Shown here piece after piece: positions 42,389-47,712 of a stretch of 47,712 bases of DNA. Position 1 is the stretch's first letter. Each line of letters begins with the position of its first letter. The position numbers and the translations under genes are program-made. A model generated the notes under the pieces. It did no database searches, was not told the origin of the DNA, and saw only the letters and a list, made by a program, of their open reading frames with translations. The stretch spans positions 1 to 47,712 of the forward strand of contig CAZQTW010000051.1 of NCBI GenBank assembly GCA_964596165.1, read 5' to 3'. The DNA is from CAYUQT01 sp964596165 (GTDB lineage Bacteria; Planctomycetota; Phycisphaerae; UBA1845; JAFGLZ01).

Positions 42389-44185
42389 TCACAACCGAAG
42401 GGAACGGTTCCGGCTTTCCTCGGGATACTCCCGACTGCGCGTCTCACCGACGGCCATCACGTAGACGGCGCGTTTGTCGCCGGCTACGACGCATTTGTAC
42501 TCGCAAATCCCGCACCCGATGCACCGGCTCAAATCCACTTTGGGCAGTCCGAGTTCGGTCGACAGAACGGCCAACGCCCCGGCCGGCGGGACCTGGCCGA
42601 AGTTGCCTTCGACCGTCACCGAATCGACCGTGTTGGTCTTGATCGGATGCGTTTCGAACACACCGTCCGCGCGCCGCACGCTGATGTGAAAGCTCTGGTC
42701 CGTCTTGGGGGCAAGCGATCCGGGCTCCAGCACGCAAGGGCTTGGAGCATCGGTCGATCCAACCGGCCACTCCTTGAGGACAACAGTGTTCGCCGTGGCC
42801 GACGTCACCAGCTTCTTCCCGTCTCGAAGTACCTGTCGGCGGCGTTCGGTATATATGGCCTTGGGACTGACGGGACAGTTCTCCTCGCAGACCAGACAGG
42901 GCATGTTCTTCGCCCATGGCAGGCAGCGGCCGACGTCGAAATGGGCGGAGCCCAACCGGACGGGGCCGACCTCGACGTACTGCCCCTGGCCTCGCTTCTT
43001 GTCGACGCTGATGTATTGGATCGCCCCGGTGGGGCAGACCCGTCCGCAGGCGGTGCAGTTCGGTTCACAGTAGCCGATCCGATAGTTCATGATAGGCGTC
43101 CACAAACCCTCCAACCCGGATTCCATCCAATCCGGTTGCAGGACGTTCGTCGGACAGACACGGATGCACTGACCGCACTTGACGCACCGCTTGAGAAACT
43201 CGATCTCTTCGACGGCTCCGGGCGGACGAATGACCGTCGACCGAAAGTCGCGGCTGCTTTGCCCGTCAAGCCTCATCCACGCGAACGAACCCGCGCCCGC
43301 AACGGCGGCAAGCAAAGCTCCCCGCCGGTTGATGTCCGGACTCGCTATCTCGTTCCGACGCGACGGCAGCCAACCGAACCGAATCGCCTGGTGGGGACAG
43401 CTCTCCAGGCAGTTGAAGCAAACCATGCACTCGGCCGCGCGGATGTCCGAATCGGGGTCGCAAGCGCCCTCGCAATGCGCTCGGCAGAGGCCACAACTCA
43501 CGCACCGATTCCGGTCTCTCTCGATCCGCCACAGGGCAAAGCGGCTGAGCACACCCAGTAATGCCCCCAACGGACACAACGTTCGGCAGAAGAACCTCAG
43601 GATTCTGGGGTTCATGACGATCAGAGCGAAGAAGATGCCGCCAATGATCCATCCCAGATGGTGAAGACGAGGATCGCCAAACCAGCGAATCGCCACGGGG
43701 TTACTGTTGAGCGCCGGCAAAACGCCGACCGTCACTGAACGATGCACCAGACAGATGGGATCCAACAACCCGATCTGGAGCGTGCCCGCCAACGCCACGG
43801 CAAACGCGATGAGGAGGTAGTACTTCAGCCGGTATATCGACCGATATCGGTTCGCCTCGATGCGATGCCGCGTCTTGCGCCAGACGGTCAGCCAACCGGT
43901 AAAGTGGTGTATCGCACCAAAGGGACAGATCCATCCGCAGAACACCCGTCCCAGCAGCAATGTGAGAATGAGCACCAGGATCGAGTAGACCAGCCCCTTG
44001 TGGATCGTGTGGGTGCTGATTGCCGTGGATAGCGCGATCAGCGGATCCACATCGAGAAAGACGCTGATGAAGTCGCGAAGATGAGGGAATTGCTCCACGG
44101 TGGCGAGTGTGCATCGGCTGATCAGCAGGAGGAACAGCGCGAAGAAGAATGCTTGGCTGATCACACGAACGGTGGTAATGCGCAT
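42389..44185 (-). CDS. Polyferredoxin membrane protein (NapH-NapG-like fusion)
   Basis: A 598-residue electron-transfer protein. The N-terminal NapH-like part has about five membrane spans with GRVFCGWICPFGAIHHF and CRTLCPLGALLGVL. Cysteine-cluster ferredoxin motifs follow: CVSCGLCRAHC, CMVCFNCLESCP, then after a central span near NRRGALLAAVAGAGSFAW a NapG-like part with CVKCGQCIRVCP, CEPNCTACGRVCP and CLVCEENCPVSP, and last CIGCGICEYKC near the C-terminus. The order NapH then NapG suggests a fusion that passes electrons from quinol to a periplasmic acceptor. No NapA, NosZ, or other terminal reductase is seen next to it. ATG 44185 has a weak Shine-Dalgarno; a GTG lies at 44191. Confidence 0.85.
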   Translation of the reverse strand: MRITTVRVISQAFFFALFLLLISRCTLATVEQFPHLRDFISVFLDVDPLIALSTAISTHTIHKGLVYSILVLILTLLLGRVFCGWICPFGAIHHFTGWLTVWRKTRHRIEANRYRSIYRLKYYLLIAFAVALAGTLQIGLLDPICLVHRSVTVGVLPALNSNPVAIRWFGDPRLHHLGWIIGGIFFALIVMNPRILRFFCRTLCPLGALLGVLSRFALWRIERDRNRCVSCGLCRAHCEGACDPDSDIRAAECMVCFNCLESCPHQAIRFGWLPSRRNEIASPDINRRGALLAAVAGAGSFAWMRLDGQSSRDFRSTVIRPPGAVEEIEFLKRCVKCGQCIRVCPTNVLQPDWMESGLEGLWTPIMNYRIGYCEPNCTACGRVCPTGAIQYISVDKKRGQGQYVEVGPVRLGSAHFDVGRCLPWAKNMPCLVCEENCPVSPKAIYTERRRQVLRDGKKLVTSATANTVVLKEWPVGSTDAPSPCVLEPGSLAPKTDQSFHISVRRADGVFETHPIKTNTVDSVTVEGNFGQVPPAGALAVLSTELGLPKVDLSRCIGCGICEYKCVVAGDKRAVYVMAVGETRSREYPEESRNRSLRL

Positions 44186-44307
44186 GATCACTCACACCAG
44201 AAAGACCGTGCCTACGTCAGATGGTACCCTCAAACAGCGCCATTGTACACACGAACCACAGCACATGTCGGTGCGGACGATCCGCGAGAACCGGACCACC
44301 GATCCGA

Positions 44308-46086
44308 TCACGAGATGACCTTGGCAGTGACCATCGTGATGTCGTCGGTAAGCTCGGCCAGGCCGGCAAAACGACGGACATCCCAGAGGATGTTGGGCGC
44401 GATCGCGTCGCCATGCAGACCGGCGTGACGTATCAACGATTCGGTGAGCCGGTCGCGGCCAAAGGCCTGGTCGTTGAAGTTGAGCGCCTCCACGGCCCCG
44501 TCGGTATAGAAGAGCATCGCGTCGCCGGGGCGCAGCTCGACGATCCCGCGCTGGTACGTGGCGTCGGATGACGTCCCCAACAGCAGGCCGCCGGTTTCAA
44601 GACGCTGGACGTGTCCCTCTCGGACCAACAGAGGCGGATCGTGCCCCGCATTGCAGTACGTCAGCTTTCGGCCGTCGGGTGAGAAAACACCGTAGAACAA
44701 CGTCACGAACTCTTGCGACAGGGTGTCGCGATAGAGCTGGCGGTTCACGCGAGCAACGATCTCGTCAATGTGGTAGATCGTGTCCGCCCACGCGCGGAGC
44801 GCACTGCGAACGGATGCCATGAGCAAAGAGGCCGGCACGCCCTTACCCGCCACATCGGCGATGGCCAATCCCAAATGCCCGTCCGGCAGTTCCAGGAAGT
44901 CGTAGAAGTCCCCTCCCAGATCGAAGCAAGGTTCGTAGATGCTTCCGAACACGATGTGAGGATGCTTGGACGGCCGGACGGGCAGCAAGCGGCGCTGAAC
45001 CTCCGCCGCCGTCTTGATCTGGCGATCGACAATCTCCGCTCGAATGGCTTCGTCGGTCAGGCGCTTGTTCTCAATCGCCGCGGCGATTTCGGCGGCAACC
45101 GCCCGGAGCAAGGATACCTCAAATCGGGAAAACTCATGGCGTTCGCCCGTGTAGACACGAATAACACCGACCGGTTGTCCGCGGAAAATCAGGCCGGTCA
45201 CGAGGCCGCTGACCAAGCCCTCCTTCTTTGCCTCGGCGGGGTAACGAATACGCGGATCTCGGGTGACGTCCTTGATGTAGACGGTTTCACCCGCGAGCGC
45301 GGCCGCATCGATCGGGTTCTCGCTGACCTTGACGGCCCCCTTGCCCAAGTACTGGGGCGACAGGTTGTACCCAATGGCGATCCTCAACTCGCCGGCCTCC
45401 CGATCGAGCAGACGGAGGCTGCACGATTTCACGCGAAGCACCTCCGCCACGTTGCGAGCGGCGACCTGAAGGATCTCGTCGAGATCACGCGTCCCCGTCA
45501 ACAACGCCGTCAGATTGTAGACCGTCGCGAGTTCGTCCACCCGCTGACGCAGCCGCGATTCCTGCTGACAAAACCGACCGAGCGTGTTTGCCAGCAGTTG
45601 GAGGAACTCGACCGCCGCAGCCATCTGTTCGTCGGACCAGGGCTGCACACGTTCGAGTGCCCGCTGCAACGCTTGGCGATCCAGGCGGTACCGCTCGGCC
45701 AATTGAGAGATCATGTCCGCGTCGAGCTTTCGAGTCGGAAGATCGCCCATGATGATCGTGGCCAAGTGCTGTCCGTCGACGACAATCGGCGCGGCGTACT
45801 GCATCATCCCCGCGTGGCAGGAATAGGGAACGGGTTTGGAATCCTTTCCCGCATTGCGAACGGCATTGAGGAAGCTGTCGCGGCAGGCCTTCCTCGCCGC
45901 CGCGCTGCCCGCCATGAGACGACAGAAGGGGCTCGAGCCCGAGGGACGTGTAAGCTGGCGGCCGTCCCGATCGCGAATACTCACAGCAACCTGAGTAACG
46001 CGCGCAAAGCGATCCTGGATCTCCTGCAGAGTGTTTCCGTCAAGTAGATCGGTCAGTTGCAGCTCATTCGAATCACCATGAGCCAT
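44308..46086 (-). CDS. PocR-GAF-SpoIIE serine phosphatase (RsbU-like)
   Basis: A 592-residue cytosolic regulator. The N-terminal PocR sensory domain (residues about 10-170) shows DGRQLTRPSGSSPFCRLM and CHAGMMQYAAPIVVDGQHLA, with several cysteines that fit a ligand- or redox-sensing site. A GAF domain (about 205-340) has CSLRLLDREAGELRIAIGYN. The SpoIIE/PP2C-type phosphatase domain (about 390-590) has FDLGGDFYDFLELPDG, IADVAGKGVPASLLMASV, CNAGHDPPLL, FYTDGAVEALN and ELTDDITMVTAKV, with the metal-binding aspartates. Such proteins reverse a serine phosphorylation on an anti-sigma antagonist. None is encoded nearby. An extended -10 promoter lies upstream. ATG 46086. Confidence 0.92.
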   Translation of the reverse strand: MAHGDSNELQLTDLLDGNTLQEIQDRFARVTQVAVSIRDRDGRQLTRPSGSSPFCRLMAGSAAARKACRDSFLNAVRNAGKDSKPVPYSCHAGMMQYAAPIVVDGQHLATIIMGDLPTRKLDADMISQLAERYRLDRQALQRALERVQPWSDEQMAAAVEFLQLLANTLGRFCQQESRLRQRVDELATVYNLTALLTGTRDLDEILQVAARNVAEVLRVKSCSLRLLDREAGELRIAIGYNLSPQYLGKGAVKVSENPIDAAALAGETVYIKDVTRDPRIRYPAEAKKEGLVSGLVTGLIFRGQPVGVIRVYTGERHEFSRFEVSLLRAVAAEIAAAIENKRLTDEAIRAEIVDRQIKTAAEVQRRLLPVRPSKHPHIVFGSIYEPCFDLGGDFYDFLELPDGHLGLAIADVAGKGVPASLLMASVRSALRAWADTIYHIDEIVARVNRQLYRDTLSQEFVTLFYGVFSPDGRKLTYCNAGHDPPLLVREGHVQRLETGGLLLGTSSDATYQRGIVELRPGDAMLFYTDGAVEALNFNDQAFGRDRLTESLIRHAGLHGDAIAPNILWDVRRFAGLAELTDDITMVTAKVIS

Positions 46087-46139
46087 AGTCTCTAGCTCCG
46101 GCTGTATCCGTCACCTTTGGCTTGGTGCGGAAATTGTTT

Positions 46140-46148
46140 ATTATACCA
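46140..46148 (-). promoter_or_regulatory. Extended -10 promoter of the PocR-SpoIIE phosphatase
   Basis: TGGTATAAT on the - strand (46148-46140), a TGn-extended consensus -10. It starts about 54 nt upstream of ATG 46086. No proper -35 is evident. Confidence 0.55.
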
Positions 46149-46298
46149 CACTGCTTGTCGGCCGTTGCGTGATTGCCAAATCGGTGACGGTGTCGCGGAG
46201 ATTGACCTCTGATTTCTCGCCGACTAAGCTGATGTAGCTTCTGCGGGAAAAACCACGGTCAGGACTGAGGATGCGGAACTCTGGCAAGGTGGATCCCC

Positions 46299-46697
46299 AT
46301 GCCCTTGCATGAAGATTTGGAGCTCCTTCAGGCTGCCCTGGCGCTGGCCATGGTTGACGGACACATGTCGTCGGCCGAAAGAGGAGTCATCCAAGGACTG
46401 GCCGTTCGCGTAGGTGTTGGCGAGGTCTCCCTGGACGCCATGGTCAAGCGCGCCAAGGAAGACCCGCAAGCGTACGAAGAGCTTCGAATGACATCCGCAG
46501 CCGGAGCCCGTCGGGCCTTGGAATTGCTGGTGGCTCAAGCTCGCATTGACGGACGGATCACGGCGGACGAAAGGGAGCTCCTGGTCAAGATCGCCCAGAA
46601 TCTTGGGATCGGCACGGATGAGTTCGGCCGGATCTTCGCCTTGGGCGTCACGCGTGCCGACGACTTGCGCGAGCGCCGGGGCAAGACCAGCCAATAA
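46299..46697 (+). CDS. TerB-like helical protein
   Basis: A 132-residue cytosolic protein of the tellurite-resistance TerB (DjlA N-terminal-like) superfamily. Two copies of the metal-linked motif are visible: ALAMVDGHMSSAERGVI near the start, and ARIDGRITADERELLVKI in the second half, each with D-G-x-I/M-T/S-x-x-E. The helical character and length match the family. TerB domains bind divalent metal and are linked to stress and metal response, but no Ter operon partners are here. ATG 46299 follows AAGGTGGA. It faces the phosphatase divergently and ends about 330 nt before tRNA-Pro. Confidence 0.8.
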   Translation: MPLHEDLELLQAALALAMVDGHMSSAERGVIQGLAVRVGVGEVSLDAMVKRAKEDPQAYEELRMTSAAGARRALELLVAQARIDGRITADERELLVKIAQNLGIGTDEFGRIFALGVTRADDLRERRGKTSQ

Positions 46698-47024
46698 TCG
46701 CCTCGCACATCGCCACGACTGTTTGCCTTTGGGGAACAGGAAACCTTGTCGCAGGTACTTGCGTTTGCGAGATGAACGGCATGCCGTCCTATCACCTGGA
46801 ATGTTGCGGACGGTGAAGACCCATCCCGGAAATGGCACGATTGACAGCATGCGGCCGGTTTCCTATCATCATGGAAATCGTAGTAGTGGTGCGAGGTGCC
46901 GCAAGAGAGTTTCTCTGTTAAGCTGACAGAGTCGAATGGGTGCGGACTGAACTGTGCGGACATCATCGATGCGTGGTCGGAGGGCGCGTTTGATAGGGTT
47001 GTACCTGCGGTGGGAAGGCTGCAC

Positions 47025-47099
47025 CGGGGCGTAGCTCAGCCTGGCTAGAGCGCTTGGTTCGGGACCAAGAGGCCGCTGGTTCAAATCCAGTCGCCCCGA
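47025..47099 (+). tRNA. tRNA-Pro (anticodon CGG)
   Basis: A complete 75-nt cloverleaf with acceptor CGGGGCG/CGCCCCG and discriminator A47099. The anticodon stem CTTGG/CCAAG encloses loop TTCGGGA (anticodon CGG); the T-loop is TTCAAAT. It decodes CCG. It differs from the UGG copy at 9695 at five positions: one in the D-loop, one stem pair, the wobble base, and one T-loop base. CCA is not encoded. Confidence 0.97.
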
Positions 47100-47102
47100 C
47101 AT

Positions 47103-47138
47103 AAAGCCCGCCGCAAGCTAGACTTGCGGCGGGCTTTT
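47103..47138 (+). terminator. Intrinsic terminator of tRNA-Pro(CGG)
   Basis: GCCCGCCGCAAG (47106-47117) pairs perfectly with CTTGCGGCGGGC (47123-47134), loop CTAGA, followed by TTTT. It starts four bases after the tRNA. The 47139-47469 stretch beyond it holds no gene I can support. Confidence 0.95.
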
Positions 47139-47469
47139 CTCTTGATGAAGGCCTTGAACACACTTTCGTAGGCCACGTACCCACGAAACCACCATCACAG
47201 CATCGTCCTTTTGGCCTCCACGTATCGAACTCCGTTATGCGCGCGCCCTTGTAGGCACGGGTAGCTGTGAAGGGTTCGAGGCCATGCGACCTGGAGACCT
47301 CGTGGCTGGCTATTCTGGTTTATCCGTTCGAGTCTCCGTGGCTTTCCTGTCACCGGGGCCTTGGCAGAAGTCTTTCTGGCAAGGCAATCCTTCCTGCAAT
47401 ATCGCCCCGGCCCGCCGGAAAGCGTGATCAGAGGGCGGCACCGTCTGGCCCCGATCGTACGGACTGGGC

Positions 47470-47640
47470 TCAACAGCCCATCCTGCCGCCGAGGAGGCTC
47501 ATGAACATGAGCGCCTCCAAGATCTCGCTGTCGCCGCCACCCGAACTCCCTCCGCAGCCGTACGTGACGTAACCGCCTGCGGCCCCAGCCGTGGAAGCGA
47601 GAGTGAGAAGCCTCAAGAGTACTGATTTCAACCGTGCCAT
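47470..47640 (-). CDS. Small secreted Gly/Ser-rich peptide (56 residues)
   Basis: A short frame starting MARLKSVLLRLLTLASTAGA, with AAGGAG shortly before ATG 47640. The N-terminus is a signal-like hydrophobic stretch, followed by GGYVTYGCGGSSGGGDSEIL and a hydrophobic end EALMFMSLLGGRMGC; small exported peptides of this kind with a Cys-Gly turn are frequent in planctomycetes, but I do not recognise the family. The start and Shine-Dalgarno abut the right terminal repeat (47659-47711), so its own promoter would lie in or beyond the repeat. Confidence 0.55.
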   Translation of the reverse strand: MARLKSVLLRLLTLASTAGAAGGYVTYGCGGSSGGGDSEILEALMFMSLLGGRMGC

Positions 47641-47658
47641 GGATCGCTCTCCTTTCTT

Positions 47659-47711
47659 CTAGCCCGGATTATTCATACCGCTTTGGCATCTTGATGGAAA
47701 GGTTGTCCCGC
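47659..47711. repeat. Right copy of the 53-bp inverted terminal repeat
   Basis: The exact reverse complement of 1-53. It begins 18 nt upstream of the small secreted peptide's ATG, and, as at the other end, precedes an inward-facing gene. Confidence 0.9.
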
Positions 47712-47712
47712 A

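Noticed and set aside
44713..46047. A 444-codon + strand frame antisense to the phosphatase
   Set aside because: Opposite a gene with clear PocR, GAF, and SpoIIE motifs; no start signal.
46869..47184. Two - strand frames with LNQRPLGPEP and GATGFEPAASW
   Set aside because: Both cross tRNA-Pro(CGG) antisense; the same artefact.
1..47712. CRISPR arrays, prophage or integrase genes, full insertion sequences
   Set aside because: None seen on either strand; apart from the terminal repeat and the palindromes there is no sign of mobile elements.

Overview
The window looks like chromosomal DNA of a planctomycete, most likely a member or relative of the Phycisphaerae, probably a single metagenome contig. 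The evidence is GC-rich coding, proteins ending in the PAPGAVVLG-type variant of the PEP-CTERM sorting signal, a complete exosortase set, an exported sulfatase, a Gfo/Idh oxidoreductase and a Tat-exported aldo/keto reductase, and the futalosine-pathway enzyme MqnE. No rRNA, ribosomal-protein cluster or phage gene is present, so placement below phylum level is inference. The two ends carry the same 53-bp sequence in inverted orientation (1-53 and 47659-47711), so the contig was probably cut at a dispersed repeat.

Left housekeeping block (90-9769, + strand): a GT4 glycosyltransferase, then a tight run of DUF502 membrane protein, ribosome hibernation factor (hpf), PTS EIIA (ptsN), HPr, enzyme I, a DUF2344 'radical SAM-linked' protein and an RNase E/G with a long disordered N-terminus. 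There is no sugar permease, so the phosphorelay looks regulatory. A coiled-coil lipoprotein and tRNA-Pro(UGG) follow.

Middle metabolic block (about 10-27.5 kb): a HAD phosphatase downstream of two coupled, secreted DUF3352-like proteins; an exported TIM-barrel hydrolase-like protein; a pyruvate-kinase-C-like protein; a NifU-type Fe-S scaffold; a sulfatase whose start site follows a GCAA-tetraloop hairpin; a KDG-kinase-like sugar kinase; Gfo/Idh/MocA and aldo/keto reductases; MqnE; and a secreted right-handed beta-helix protein that converges on and overlaps mqnE. Together they suggest scavenging of sulfated or acidic polysaccharide. Two palindromic repeats lie between these genes.

Surface/exosortase block (27.7-42.3 kb, all - strand): a Wza-like export lipoprotein, a 1467-residue TPR protein resembling PrsT, three tandem two-gene modules (B then A), a further PEP-CTERM protein, an exosortase with the Cys/Arg/His catalytic set, and an EpsI-like partner overlapping it. 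A proteins are classic C-terminally sorted substrates. B proteins carry the same Pro-rich/transmembrane/Arg pattern internally, followed by a conserved tail of about 75 residues. Each module has its own terminator, and two have clear TATAAT promoters. This module is the most unusual thing in the window.

Right end (42.4-47.7 kb): a NapH/NapG-like polyferredoxin fusion, a PocR-GAF-SpoIIE phosphatase, a TerB-like protein, tRNA-Pro(CGG) with a strong terminator, and a 56-codon secreted peptide abutting the terminal repeat.
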